A stretch of DNA of 64,000 bases from contig JAFSJN010000003.1 of NCBI GenBank assembly GCA_017439235.1, positions 1 through 64,000 on the forward strand, given 5' to 3'. Below the pieces are notes generated by a model, which worked only from the letters and a program-made list of their open reading frames with translations, was not told where the DNA came from and made no database searches. Numbering within the stretch: the first letter of the stretch is position 1; each line of letters starts with the position of its first letter. This stretch comes from Paludibacteraceae bacterium (GTDB taxonomy: Bacteria; Bacteroidota; Bacteroidia; Bacteroidales; Paludibacteraceae). Below, one piece after another: positions 41,420-54,323 of this stretch. The translations under genes and the position numbers were made by a program.

Positions 41420-43093
41420 TTAATAATGGAACGAACTGCCACCCACAAACTCGCGCAGGAAAGAGGTAGGCGGTATCTCGCGTTCGGGTATTTGTTCAAA
41501 ATAACTGAGTTCTTTCTCTAAGCGATGGGCATCAATATATTCATCCACATACTTGGGCACCTCCGCCAGTATAGGCTCGGCATAGCGTTTGAGGACGGCC
41601 AATTCAAAGAGCAGGGCGGAGTTAAACATAGCATCCGCCTCCTCCTGATAAGGATATATCCACCGCTCCTCACCACGGCGAACACTCTCACAACGGGCTA
41701 TCGTCTCAGTAGCCGAATAGCCACGATAACGGTAGTCGCGCACGATACGACGGATGAGACGTATGTCGGTAGTAGGTATCCAGTTATGATTGTCCAGGTT
41801 GACGGTCGTCAAAGCATTGACGAATATCTTAAAGGTCGCCTCGCGAGGGATATTGGGGATGAGTTCGGGATTGAGGGCATGCAGACCTTCGATGATGCAT
41901 ACCTGGTCGGGTTGCAACTGGAGTGTATTGCCGCGGAACTCACGTTTGCCGGTCTCGAAATTGAAGGTCGGCAGCTTAACCTGCTTACCCGCCAATAGGT
42001 CCGCCAACTGACTGCGGAACAGTTCCAAATCGAGAGCATGCAGGTGCTCAAAATCCCAGTCGCCATTAGCATCCTTAGGCGTATCCTCGCGGTTGACAAA
42101 GTAGTTATCCATAGAGATAACGACGGGTTGTATACCGTTGACCATCAGTTGTATACGCAGACGCATCGAGAACGTTGTCTTACCCGAACTGCTGGGACCT
42201 GAGATGAGGATAAACTTAGGACGGTGCTCACGCGAAGCTATCTGGTCAGCAATCTGTGCCACCTTCTTCTCGTGCAAGGCCTCAGAGAGTTTAATCATCT
42301 CAAAAGAACGGTTGTCCTTGCAGGCACGGTTGAACTCGCCCACATTGGAGATACGCATCAATTTATTCCAGCCCTTAAACTCGCGGAAGATATCGAACAT
42401 CTTATTCTGCTGCACTTTTTCTTCCAAACGGACAGGGTCGCAACGGCAAGGAATACGCAGCAATATATCGCAGTACAAAGGCTCTACCTCAAAGATACTC
42501 AGATAACCCGTAGAAGGCATCAACGCATCGGCAAAATAGTCGATATACTCACCCATGCGGAAATAACGGCAATAGGGATTACCCAAGGCCTCAAAGAGGG
42601 TTACCTCACCTTCCTGATGGTCACTGAAAAGTTGGATAACCTCCTTCGTCTGACGCTCCTCAGCCACGATAGGACGGTCCTCACGGATAATGAGATGCAT
42701 GCGTTCGCGGATAGCGTCGATATAGTCGGGAGTAATCTCCACTTTCTCGCCTTTCTTATCGCGCAAGGTGCAGAAATAACCCTTGGAGATAGGATGCTCC
42801 ACGCGCAGGTCATAGTCGGGATAGAGTTCGTGAACAGCACAGGCCATCACCATGATTAGCGTGCGCACATAACACCGCATACCGTTGGACGATGACGCAT
42901 CCAAAAACTCGATATCTTTGGGCTTATACACCAGGAAGTTGAGGTTCTGCAACTTGTAGTTGACGTGCGCCGCTATAACGGGATATGGCAACTCAAGACC
43001 AATCATTTGATACAACTCCAACAACGAAGTACCACACGGGACGGTGTAGAACTGTTTGTTGTTTTTGCAATAGATACGAACGTTTCCCAACAT
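41420..43093 (-). CDS. TGS-domain nucleoside (uridine) kinase
   Basis: The 557-aa protein starts with a TGS-like domain (residues 1-65, VRIYCKNNKQFYTVPCG...), followed by a ThrRS-type second additional region (about 65-240). From about 285 there is a P-loop kinase domain of the uridine-kinase family: Walker A ISGPSSSGKTT, VISMDNYFVNRED and PTFNFETGKREF. This TGS-plus-Udk architecture is common in Bacteroidota and Firmicutes nucleoside kinases. The probable reaction is phosphorylation of uridine or cytidine. It lies 17 bp downstream of the symporter gene. Confidence 0.92.
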   Translation of the reverse strand: MLGNVRIYCKNNKQFYTVPCGTSLLELYQMIGLELPYPVIAAHVNYKLQNLNFLVYKPKDIEFLDASSSNGMRCYVRTLIMVMACAVHELYPDYDLRVEHPISKGYFCTLRDKKGEKVEITPDYIDAIRERMHLIIREDRPIVAEERQTKEVIQLFSDHQEGEVTLFEALGNPYCRYFRMGEYIDYFADALMPSTGYLSIFEVEPLYCDILLRIPCRCDPVRLEEKVQQNKMFDIFREFKGWNKLMRISNVGEFNRACKDNRSFEMIKLSEALHEKKVAQIADQIASREHRPKFILISGPSSSGKTTFSMRLRIQLMVNGIQPVVISMDNYFVNREDTPKDANGDWDFEHLHALDLELFRSQLADLLAGKQVKLPTFNFETGKREFRGNTLQLQPDQVCIIEGLHALNPELIPNIPREATFKIFVNALTTVNLDNHNWIPTTDIRLIRRIVRDYRYRGYSATETIARCESVRRGEERWIYPYQEEADAMFNSALLFELAVLKRYAEPILAEVPKYVDEYIDAHRLEKELSYFEQIPEREIPPTSFLREFVGGSSFHY

Positions 43094-43110
43094 ATAAATT
43101 GAAGTATTTG

Positions 43111-44541
43111 TTATTCGCGTTTCTTAAGCATCAGCATGCCCACAAAGGTCAACAAAGCGTTGAGGATGAGGCGTTCATGCGAGAAGTGATAGCCGCCAAA
43201 CCACGCTGCCGAATTGACATCCAGTACCCAGGTAATGATGGGCGCCAACACGGCCACCAAAGGTATCCAACGGTCGCGTATCGGACCGCGCATAAAGATA
43301 CCGTAGCAGAACATACCCAACAGCGGACCGTAGGTGTAACTGGCTACTTTATAGACAGTTTGGATAACCGAGTCATCATTCAAAAACCAGATTACATAGA
43401 TACATGCCGCCATCAAAACCGCCATCACCACATGCACCCAACGGCGCGTACGCGTAGTGCGTTCATCCTGCTGTTTGCGACCCAAGATATCCACCGTAAA
43501 CGAGGTCGTCAGAGCCGTCAATGCGCCGCCTGCTGCCGAATAGGCCGAAGCAATAAAACCTACCACAAAGAGTACACCCACAATCATCGGGAAATACGAT
43601 CCTGTAGCCAAATAGGGGAACACATCATCGCCCTTCAAAGCAGATATATCCACACCCGCAGTAGCCGCATACGTGTAGAGCGTATAGCCGAGTACGAGGA
43701 ACAAACCTATAACCACAATCTGCAGAAGTGCACCCACGATGATATTCTTCTGCGACTCGCGGTAGTTACGGCAACTGAGCGTGCGCTGCATCAGGTCCTG
43801 ATCCAAGCCCGTAGTAGCTACTACCAGGAAGATACCGGCCAGGAATTGTTTCCAAAAATACTTGCCGTCGTTGACATCGTCAAAGAAGAAAACCTGAGCC
43901 ATATCGCTATGACACATACCTTTGATACTCACGCCGCTACGTAGCACATACCAGATACACAAAGCCACCGACAAAACTAAGCACAAGGTCTTCAATAAAT
44001 CGGTCCAAATAACCGATTTAACGCCTCCCTTAAAGGTACACAGATAGACGATCAATACCGTAAAGACCGCATTGACCCAGAAGGGCACTCCCATCGGACC
44101 AAAGACCAACAATTGGAGTACGCTGCCCACTACAAACAGGCGCACACTCGCACCCAACATCTTACTGACAAAGAAAAGCCAAGCACCTGTCTTATAACTG
44201 CTTACGCCAAAGCGATTCTCCAAGTATTCGTATATACTGGTCAGGTTGTACTTATAATATAGAGGTATCAGGACATAGGCAATCAAAAACTGTCCAACCG
44301 TGAAACCTAAGACCATCTGCATATAACTGAAAGCACTCGTTCCGACCATGCCCGGCACACTCACATACGTCACGCCCGAGATAGCCGCACCAATAGTGGA
44401 CATAGCAACCAAGAGCCAGTTGCTGGATTTATTACCCGAGAAGAAGCCGGCGTTGTCGGCTTTCCTACCGGCCCAATACGAGATGCCAAACAGCACCACA
44501 AAATAGGCCGCCATAGTCAGAATAATGGCCAAAGGTGTCAT
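43111..44541 (-). CDS. Sodium:solute symporter family transporter
   Basis: The 476-aa protein has about 13 predicted transmembrane segments. The family features are ISYWAGRKADNAGFFSGNKSSNW at the N-terminus (split: GRKADNAGFFSGN), the Na-site region ISGVTYVSVPGMV, TTGLDQDLMQRTLSCRN and FIASAYSAAGGALTALTTSF. It begins the operon with the nucleoside kinase and is divergent from a GH20 hexosaminidase with overlapping promoters, which suggests that it may import the sugar released by that enzyme. The substrate cannot be read from sequence. Confidence 0.92.
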   Translation of the reverse strand: MTPLAIILTMAAYFVVLFGISYWAGRKADNAGFFSGNKSSNWLLVAMSTIGAAISGVTYVSVPGMVGTSAFSYMQMVLGFTVGQFLIAYVLIPLYYKYNLTSIYEYLENRFGVSSYKTGAWLFFVSKMLGASVRLFVVGSVLQLLVFGPMGVPFWVNAVFTVLIVYLCTFKGGVKSVIWTDLLKTLCLVLSVALCIWYVLRSGVSIKGMCHSDMAQVFFFDDVNDGKYFWKQFLAGIFLVVATTGLDQDLMQRTLSCRNYRESQKNIIVGALLQIVVIGLFLVLGYTLYTYAATAGVDISALKGDDVFPYLATGSYFPMIVGVLFVVGFIASAYSAAGGALTALTTSFTVDILGRKQQDERTTRTRRWVHVVMAVLMAACIYVIWFLNDDSVIQTVYKVASYTYGPLLGMFCYGIFMRGPIRDRWIPLVAVLAPIITWVLDVNSAAWFGGYHFSHERLILNALLTFVGMLMLKKRE

Positions 44542-44566
44542 AAAAAAAAATTTTTAGTCCAAATTG

Positions 44567-44598
44567 TTTGCAAAATTACTATTTTTTTTCTAATTTTG
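44567..44598 (+). promoter_or_regulatory. Promoter of the GH20 gene
   Basis: TTTG at 44567-44570, a 20-nt spacer and TAATTTTG at 44591-44598, ending 18 nt before the ATG at 44616. It overlaps completely with the divergent promoter of the symporter operon. Confidence 0.88.
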
Positions 44599-44602
44599 CA
44601 AA
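44571..44602 (-). promoter_or_regulatory. Promoter of the symporter/kinase/SPOR/folE operon
   Basis: Minus-strand TTTG (complement of 44599-44602), a 20-nt spacer and TAATTTTG (complement of 44571-44578), ending 30 nt before the ATG at 44541. TTTGCAAAATTA (44567-44578) and TAATTTTGCAAA (44591-44602) are perfect 12-bp inverted repeats that serve both directions. Confidence 0.88.
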
Positions 44603-44615
44603 AAAATATAAAATA

Positions 44616-46712
44616 ATGCATCGATTTATCTCTTTTTTGTTCATTTTGTCGCTGGTTTCGTGCCAACGCAGTGCCTTCTCGCCCCTATCCTTGGTGTGGG
44701 AAATGGGTGCCAATGATGTAGAACCCGGAGTATGCGAAGCTTACCTGACGCTCCATAATACAAGCACGGACACGCTGCAGAATGACTGGGTGTTGTACTT
44801 CGATTTGATGTCGCTGCATCCGATATATGAAGAAGGTCAGCCATTGTGCGAAAGCGAGATACAGGCCAGTTATCACTGTATCACGCCTACCGAAACTTTT
44901 GCTCCCTTAGCACCCGGCGAAACACGCACCCTGACGATGCGCTACACCGGCAATGCTATCCGCGAGACTTCGGTACCCGAAGGATTCTTTATCGTACGCG
45001 CCGACGGCAAGCCAGTTTCTGTTCCGTGTGAGTACACTCCCTTCACACGTAAAGCACAAATGACCAGAAGGATAGAAACACGCGACAAAACACCTTATGC
45101 CGACGGAGAATATGTATACACCTACAACGAACGCATCCTCGCACAAGAGGTACAAACACCGCTTCCTATCTTGCCGCAGCCTAAATATATTATATATGGA
45201 ACGGGCACACGCGAGTACACGCACGCGCACATGGCTTATCGATCGGCACCGATGCCCGAAGAGGCCTATAGCATTCGTTTTAGCGAAGACACCATATGGA
45301 TAGAGAGCAGTAGCGAGGCCGGTCGTTTCTATGCCGAGCAGACGTTGCGGCAAATGCCCGCCGAGCATGCTGTCTGCCGCATAGACGACTATCCCGACTT
45401 GGGGCACCGCGGATTGATGCTCGATATCGTGCGCAATTATTATCCTGCCGACTCCATCAAACGCGTCATCGATGTGATGGCCGCCTATAAACTCAACGTC
45501 CTGCACCTGCACCTGAGCGACGACGAGGGTTGGCGATTGGAGATACCTGCCTTACCCCAACTGACGCGCATAGGTGCTCATCGCGGTTATACCAAGGATG
45601 AGAGCGAATGTCTGCTACCCATGTACAACGGCGGCTGGGACCCTCGGGATATGCAATCAATGGCCAACGGGTATTTGACGCGCAAAGAGTTTATCGACCT
45701 GCTCCGCTATGCCCACGAGCGCCATATACGCGTTATCCCCGAGATCGACATGCCCGGCCACATGCGTGCCGCCAAGAAAGCCATGGGCGGATTATTGACC
45801 GACAGCCTATTGGAGCAACGTCAATACGTCAGTGCGCAACACTATACCGACAACGTCATAGCCGTTACCCGCGAGGAGGCAATACCCTTTGTTGACACCG
45901 TAGTAAGCGCTATCGTAGCTATGTACGCCGAAGCACAAGCCCCGCTGCACGTCTTCCATATAGGAGGCGATGAAGTGCCCAAAGGCGCATTGAGCAGAGA
46001 GGAGCATCAGACCTTTATGGACGGCGTATTAGCCATCCTGCAACGTTATAACTTACAACCGGCAGGATGGGAAGAAGTGACGCATTTCTGTCCCGTTGAG
46101 TCGCAGGCTCTATGCTATAGTTGGCTGAATAATGAAACCAAACCCTTGGAGATGGCCGAGGCGGGTTATCCCATCATCTTAGCTACGGCCAGCCACCTGT
46201 ATTTCGACTTCGCCTACTGCAACCATCACCAGGAGAAAGGCCTCAACTGGGGCGGCTATACCGATGAATACAGTGCCTTCGATTGGGAACCGCTGCACCA
46301 TAAGAATATCGTCGGATTGAATGCACAACTGTGGGCGGAAGTGATTCGTTCGTTCCAACAGGTAGAATGGCAGCTCTACCCCAAGATGTTCGGACTGAGT
46401 GAACGCGCATGGAATACCCGCTCGGCATTGAATCTGACGACCTACAATGCCATGGTGTACGAAGTCTTGCTGCCTCGTCTGGCAGCCGACGGACATGCTT
46501 TCCACCTGCAGCAACCTGGTATACACGTACAAAACGGCCGCGTAGAGATGAACAAAGTCATGCAAGGCGGCACCTTACTCTATAGCATTGACGACGCCCC
46601 GTGGCAGGTTTACGAAGGAGCTTTTGAGGTGGACAGTACAGCACGCATAATAAAGGCCAAGGTGCAATACCTCGGCCTGGAGTCCAATACCACGTGGAAG
46701 TGGATGGATTAA
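44616..46712 (+). CDS. GH20 beta-N-acetylhexosaminidase lipoprotein
   Basis: I chose the ATG at 44616 (MHRFISFLFILSLVSCQ, 698 aa), which gives a lipoprotein signal with lipobox LVSC and lies 18 nt after the promoter. The N-terminal part (about 20-160) is a CHB_HEX-type beta domain, followed by GH20b (about 170-260). The catalytic TIM barrel contains LHLSDDEGW and the catalytic pair IGGDEVPKG (Asp452-Glu453). The C-terminal about 80 residues form a beta domain. The enzyme removes terminal GlcNAc or GalNAc from glycans at the cell surface. Its 3' end overlaps the stop of the convergent kdsD by 4 bp. Confidence 0.95.
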   Translation: MHRFISFLFILSLVSCQRSAFSPLSLVWEMGANDVEPGVCEAYLTLHNTSTDTLQNDWVLYFDLMSLHPIYEEGQPLCESEIQASYHCITPTETFAPLAPGETRTLTMRYTGNAIRETSVPEGFFIVRADGKPVSVPCEYTPFTRKAQMTRRIETRDKTPYADGEYVYTYNERILAQEVQTPLPILPQPKYIIYGTGTREYTHAHMAYRSAPMPEEAYSIRFSEDTIWIESSSEAGRFYAEQTLRQMPAEHAVCRIDDYPDLGHRGLMLDIVRNYYPADSIKRVIDVMAAYKLNVLHLHLSDDEGWRLEIPALPQLTRIGAHRGYTKDESECLLPMYNGGWDPRDMQSMANGYLTRKEFIDLLRYAHERHIRVIPEIDMPGHMRAAKKAMGGLLTDSLLEQRQYVSAQHYTDNVIAVTREEAIPFVDTVVSAIVAMYAEAQAPLHVFHIGGDEVPKGALSREEHQTFMDGVLAILQRYNLQPAGWEEVTHFCPVESQALCYSWLNNETKPLEMAEAGYPIILATASHLYFDFAYCNHHQEKGLNWGGYTDEYSAFDWEPLHHKNIVGLNAQLWAEVIRSFQQVEWQLYPKMFGLSERAWNTRSALNLTTYNAMVYEVLLPRLAADGHAFHLQQPGIHVQNGRVEMNKVMQGGTLLYSIDDAPWQVYEGAFEVDSTARIIKAKVQYLGLESNTTWKWMD

Positions 46713-47659
46713 GAGAAATCGATAATATGATGGATAGAGAGGATACCGATGATAGCGTCGGTATCTTCTTTTTCGGTCACCGCTAAAGTAGTGATGTTAT
46801 ACTTATCCATTATCGCCAAGGCATCGGTCAGCAAAGCATCCTGGGAAATCTTCTTGTACGAAGGTGTCATAATGTCGCCGGCTGTGACGTGCAGGTCATT
46901 GAATTTCTGGATAGCACGACGCAGGTCGCCATCGGTGATAATACCCGTGCAGCGGTCACCATCATATACCATCGTGATTCCCAGATGTTTATCCGACATC
47001 TCATGCACCAACTCGCGGAAGGGTGTATGCAGCTGCACTTTAGGCACAGCCGTCGTCATACAGTTGCGCACGCGTCCTAAGAGTTTGCGCCCTAAAGCTC
47101 CTCCCGGATGGTAGACGGCAAAGTTCTCGGCCTTAAACTGGCGCTTCTCCATCAGGCACACCATCAACGCATCGCCCATGAGCAGGGCAGCCGTAGTGCT
47201 GGTAGTAGGTGCGAGTCCCAACGGGCAAGCTTCCTTATCCACATGAACACTTAACACCTCGTCGCAGTTCTCGGCCAGTTTAGACTTGGCATCGCCCGTC
47301 ATAGCGATGAGGGTGCATCCTATATTGCGCAGGGGAGCGATAACATTAAGTATCTCGTTGGTGGCACCGCTATTGCTGACCAGCATGACGATGTCGTCCT
47401 TATTGATCATGCCTAAGTCACCATGCACCGCCTCCGCCGCATTGACGAAGATAGCCGAAGTACCCGTAGAAGCCAACGACGAGGCAATCTTATGACCAAT
47501 GATACCGGTCTTACCGATACCCATCAATACCAATTTGCCGCGACAGTTGTATATCAGATCCACCACACGGTCAAAATGGCTGTCGATAGTCTCACTGAGT
47601 TTAACAAACTCCTGTATCTCTTCCGCAAATATTTGCTTAGCGCGTTCCGAGTAAGTCAT
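46709..47659 (-). CDS. kdsD: Arabinose-5-phosphate isomerase (KdsD/KpsF)
   Basis: The 316-aa protein has a SIS domain (about 1-190) with VLMGIGKTGIIGHKIASSL and a downstream region AVYHPGGALGRKLLGRVRNC that is typical of KpsF/GutQ enzymes. Two CBS domains follow (about 200-316). The reaction is ribulose-5-phosphate to arabinose-5-phosphate, the first step of Kdo synthesis. Its first 23 bp overlap the end of kdsA, so the two Kdo-pathway genes are coupled. Confidence 0.95.
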   Translation of the reverse strand: MTYSERAKQIFAEEIQEFVKLSETIDSHFDRVVDLIYNCRGKLVLMGIGKTGIIGHKIASSLASTGTSAIFVNAAEAVHGDLGMINKDDIVMLVSNSGATNEILNVIAPLRNIGCTLIAMTGDAKSKLAENCDEVLSVHVDKEACPLGLAPTTSTTAALLMGDALMVCLMEKRQFKAENFAVYHPGGALGRKLLGRVRNCMTTAVPKVQLHTPFRELVHEMSDKHLGITMVYDGDRCTGIITDGDLRRAIQKFNDLHVTAGDIMTPSYKKISQDALLTDALAIMDKYNITTLAVTEKEDTDAIIGILSIHHIIDFS

Positions 47660-48404
47660 ATTGTTTAGCTTGAACTAAAATATCTTTTATATCACTTAGT
47701 TTGACCTGATTAGCCGCATCCGAGATGGCGTGGTCCGGGTCGGGATGTACTTCCAGGAAGATGCCGTCGACACCTACCGCCAAGGCCGCCCTCATCAGAT
47801 GGGGCACCATAGCGCGATTGCCTCCGGTTACTCCGGATTGCGACGAAGGCTGCTGGACACTATGCGTAGCATCAAAGACGACAGGGCATCCGAAACGACG
47901 CATCTCGACCAACGAGGTCATATCTACCACCAGACGGCCATAGCCAAACGACGAGCCGCGTTCGGTGAGCCAAATCTGTTCGTTGCCTACAGCATGAATC
48001 TTATCTACTGCGCCCTGCATATCCCACGGCGCCATAAACTGACCTTTCTTAACATTGACTATTCGTCCCGTACGTCCTGCAGCCTGCAAGAGGTCGGTCT
48101 GACGACTGAGGAAAGCCGGTATCTGCAACACATCGGCCACTTCAGCCACCGGAGCGCACTGCCACGACTCATGAACATCGGTCAGTATAGGCAGTCCAAA
48201 GGTCTGCTTCACATCACTGAGGATAGCTAACCCCTGCTCCATTCCTATACCGCGCTCCGACATAGAAGTGCGATTGGCCTTATCATACGAAGACTTGAAA
48301 ATCAATCGGATATCCAGTTCAGCACACACCTGACGGAGCGTCTCCGCCGTGTGCATCACTATATCACGACTCTCTATAGCACAAGGTCCGGCAATCAGGA
48401 ACAT
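47637..48404 (-). CDS. kdsA: 3-deoxy-8-phosphooctulonate synthase
   Basis: KdsA condenses arabinose-5-phosphate with phosphoenolpyruvate to Kdo-8-phosphate. The 255-aa protein is slightly shorter than many homologues. Family segments are LIAGPCAIESRD at the N-terminus, FKSSYDKANRTS, LTDVHE, FLSRQTDLL, VNVKKGQFMAPWDM and CPVVFDATHSVQ. The Kdo-8-P barrel is complete. It overlaps kdsD by 23 bp and lies 15 bp after the GH16-fold gene. Confidence 0.96.
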   Translation of the reverse strand: MFLIAGPCAIESRDIVMHTAETLRQVCAELDIRLIFKSSYDKANRTSMSERGIGMEQGLAILSDVKQTFGLPILTDVHESWQCAPVAEVADVLQIPAFLSRQTDLLQAAGRTGRIVNVKKGQFMAPWDMQGAVDKIHAVGNEQIWLTERGSSFGYGRLVVDMTSLVEMRRFGCPVVFDATHSVQQPSSQSGVTGGNRAMVPHLMRAALAVGVDGIFLEVHPDPDHAISDAANQVKLSDIKDILVQAKQYDLLGTR

Positions 48405-48419
48405 AATGCGATGTACGAT
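48405..48419 (-). repeat. Short ATTTATGATTTA-type gap
   Basis: The 15-bp gap between the GH16-fold gene and kdsA, with its edges, reads CGATTTATGATTTAT, the same word type as in the other intergenic spaces. Confidence 0.3.
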
Positions 48420-49736
48420 TTATGATTTATACACTCTTATCCAGGCTACATTGATCTGGCCTTCCGAGGCACGTTGCTGCTCATCGATGAAGGACGAGAG
48501 AGCCAGGAATAATTTCTCCTTGGGGATATCATGAGAGGTACGATAGACCTCTACGTTGTTCACATACCAGATGAGTTCGCGGTCGGTCCATTGGAGCGAA
48601 TAGATATAATAGGTACCCGGATTAATACCGGTCACTACCGCTCCATCGAAGCCCTTATCGGTATAGTTGCCCACGGTGATATGTTTGCCGTTGTAATGGA
48701 AGAGGCTTATCATCGGCAATTTCTTCTCACCGCCGAGCCACAAAGCATGATGGATATGTCCTTCTACCCGCATCTTAGCCATAAACAGGCCGCCCGATTG
48801 GCGGAACGATTCGGCTGTTTGCACGATATCGGACGTATAGTCATAGTCTTTACCTACAAAGCCTTTCTTAGCATCCCATGCCGGCGCGGTAATCTTCTCG
48901 CGCTTGGTAAATAGGTGCAACCTACCGTCTACTGTTCCGACGTTCTTACCTCCGTTATATGCCTGTTGCTCGTTGGCAAACGAATGTAGACGAGGCAATT
49001 TGGGATTGGCATATACAAAGCCGGCCTTCCAAGGCGACTCCGAGAAACGATGCCATGCAAACTCTTCGGTAAAGGTAGCCTTCCAAGCCTCCATACGCTC
49101 TATCTCGGCAGGATCCTGCTGGAAGAAGAATACGATATCCGCCATCGCCGACAGACGTTTCAGACGCGCCTCCTGTTGGTATTCATCCGTCGTCTTCCAA
49201 CGCTGCGGATTGCTCCAGAAAGCATGCTGTTTCTTGTATTCATCTGTAGCTACTTCAGCTACCAGAGCCTTAAATTGGTCCGGCAACTTAGAATCGCGAT
49301 AGTAGAGATAGGACTTATACTCTTTAGAGTGTTCAAACTTATACATCTGCTTCAACTCCAGCGAGTTGCGCACCTCTTTCTTGCTCTGCAATTTGATATA
49401 GTTCTCCGAATCGCGGAACTTCAGGAAGTCCTTCAGGCGTTTACTGCCTTCCATCTCGAGATACATCTGCAGTTTCTTGTCGTGCAAGAGTTCTTTGTAC
49501 CGACGGATAGTCTCGTAGGTCGGTGTGGATTTATACTTCGTGTGCGTCAAGTTGTACTTATGTTGTTGGAACTCCTTGCTTTCCACAATTTTCTTGAGTT
49601 CCAAGTACTCCTTGAGTTCCTCGGATTGTTCTACCTGACGGTAACGAGCAATACGCTCCTCTTCCATCATGATGCGGCGCTCCATGCGTTCCGTAGAATG
49701 GAGTTGACCGAACAGTTGTTTGAAAAACAGATTCAT
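48420..49736 (-). CDS. GH16-fold protein with helical N-terminal repeats, probably non-catalytic
   Basis: The 438-aa protein has no signal peptide. Residues 1 to about 235 are charged and helical, with repeated units of the type SEELKEYLELKKIVESKEF, SKRLKDFLKFRDSENYIKL and SKEYKSYLYYRDSKL. The C-terminal part (about 240-438) has the beta-jelly-roll pattern of GH16 (NEQQAYNGGKNVGTVDGRLH, IVQTAESFRQSGGLFMAKMR). The position normally occupied by the catalytic ExDxxE reads LPMISLFHYNG, with no obvious Glu pair, so hydrolase activity is doubtful. It lies between kdsA and the LOG gene in the gyrB operon. A lectin-like or scaffold role is possible. Confidence 0.8.
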   Translation of the reverse strand: MNLFFKQLFGQLHSTERMERRIMMEEERIARYRQVEQSEELKEYLELKKIVESKEFQQHKYNLTHTKYKSTPTYETIRRYKELLHDKKLQMYLEMEGSKRLKDFLKFRDSENYIKLQSKKEVRNSLELKQMYKFEHSKEYKSYLYYRDSKLPDQFKALVAEVATDEYKKQHAFWSNPQRWKTTDEYQQEARLKRLSAMADIVFFFQQDPAEIERMEAWKATFTEEFAWHRFSESPWKAGFVYANPKLPRLHSFANEQQAYNGGKNVGTVDGRLHLFTKREKITAPAWDAKKGFVGKDYDYTSDIVQTAESFRQSGGLFMAKMRVEGHIHHALWLGGEKKLPMISLFHYNGKHITVGNYTDKGFDGAVVTGINPGTYYIYSLQWTDRELIWYVNNVEVYRTSHDIPKEKLFLALSSFIDEQQRASEGQINVAWIRVYKS

Positions 49737-49771
49737 ACAGTCTCTGACAATTAAATTTACAATTGTATCAT

Positions 49772-50310
49772 TTAGTTGGCCTCAGCCAATCGTTCATATA
49801 ACTCGTCGAGGGTATCGACAAACACCGGCTGATAGCTCTGCTGCTCAGGGATAAAATGCAAGTCCTGCATGTGCCTTATTTGCAGCCTCAGCGGCTCATA
49901 AAAGCCTTTGTAGTTCACCACATAGGTCGGTGTATGATGTTCCCCCACTATCGCAGAAGAGGTCGCATCCATCATTTCGTCCAGCGTACCATAACTGCCC
50001 GGCAGGCATATAATAGCCTCCGCTTCGTCGCGCATACGCTGTTTGCGTTCAGACATATTCTGCACCTCTATCAACTCATCGCAGTTGTCGGCCCTGCGTC
50101 CGGCAGCGATAACGCGAGGCGGGATAACACCTATAATGTATGCCCCGGCCCGTTTAGCTGCCTCGCTCACGCGTGTCATCAGTCCGCCTGTAGCACCGCC
50201 ATATATGAGCGTATGCCCCTGCGCACCTATCCACACACCCAATGCGTCACCGAGCGATAAATAGTCCTCCGGTATCGCATCTTTGGCCGAACAATAGACC
50301 GCTATCTTCA

Positions 50311-50311
<1 letters not shown>
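49772..50311 (-). CDS. LOG-family protein
   Basis: The 179-aa protein belongs to the LOG (TIGR00730-like) family of Rossmann-fold proteins, some of which hydrolyse cytokinin riboside monophosphates. It has LIYGGATGGLMTRVS, ERKQRMRDEAEAIICLPGSYGTLDEMMDA and the C-terminal KGFYEPLRLQIRHM. The usual PGGxGTxxE motif reads PGSYGTLDE, with Gly-to-Ser at the second Gly. Its ATG overlaps the gyrB stop by one base (TAATG), so it is coupled to gyrB. Its role in bacteria that make no cytokinin is uncertain; phosphoribohydrolase activity on nucleotides is likely. Confidence 0.9.
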
Positions 50312-54087
<3,776 letters not shown>

Positions 54088-54136
54088 TGAAAAAGTAGGG
54101 GCAGAAACAGAAAAAATGCACTTTTGTGCAAAAATA

Positions 54137-54168
54137 TTTGCGTATATCAAAAAAAAGCAGTACTTTTG
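54137..54168 (+). promoter_or_regulatory. Promoter of the initiator tRNA
   Basis: TTTG at 54137-54140, a 20-nt spacer and TACTTTTG at 54161-54168. The spacer is identical to that of the tRNA-Cys promoter, while the -7 box differs by one base. The box ends 30 nt before the tRNA. Confidence 0.88.
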
Positions 54169-54197
54169 CAGTCCCATTTGAGAAAAATGGTGTATAT

Positions 54198-54269
<72 letters not shown>

Positions 54270-54272
54270 CAC

Positions 54273-54308
54273 AAGAGAGAACGTGAGTTCTCTTTTCTTT
54301 TTTTTATG
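54273..54308 (+). terminator. Rho-independent terminator after the initiator tRNA
   Basis: AGAGAAC (54276-54282), loop GTGA, and GTTCTCT (54287-54293) form a stem followed by a long T-rich tract (TTTCTTTTTTTT). It lies only 4 bp after the tRNA and ends 15 bp before the stop of the convergent topoisomerase gene. Confidence 0.85.
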
Positions 54309-54323
54309 TATCAGGAAAAATGA

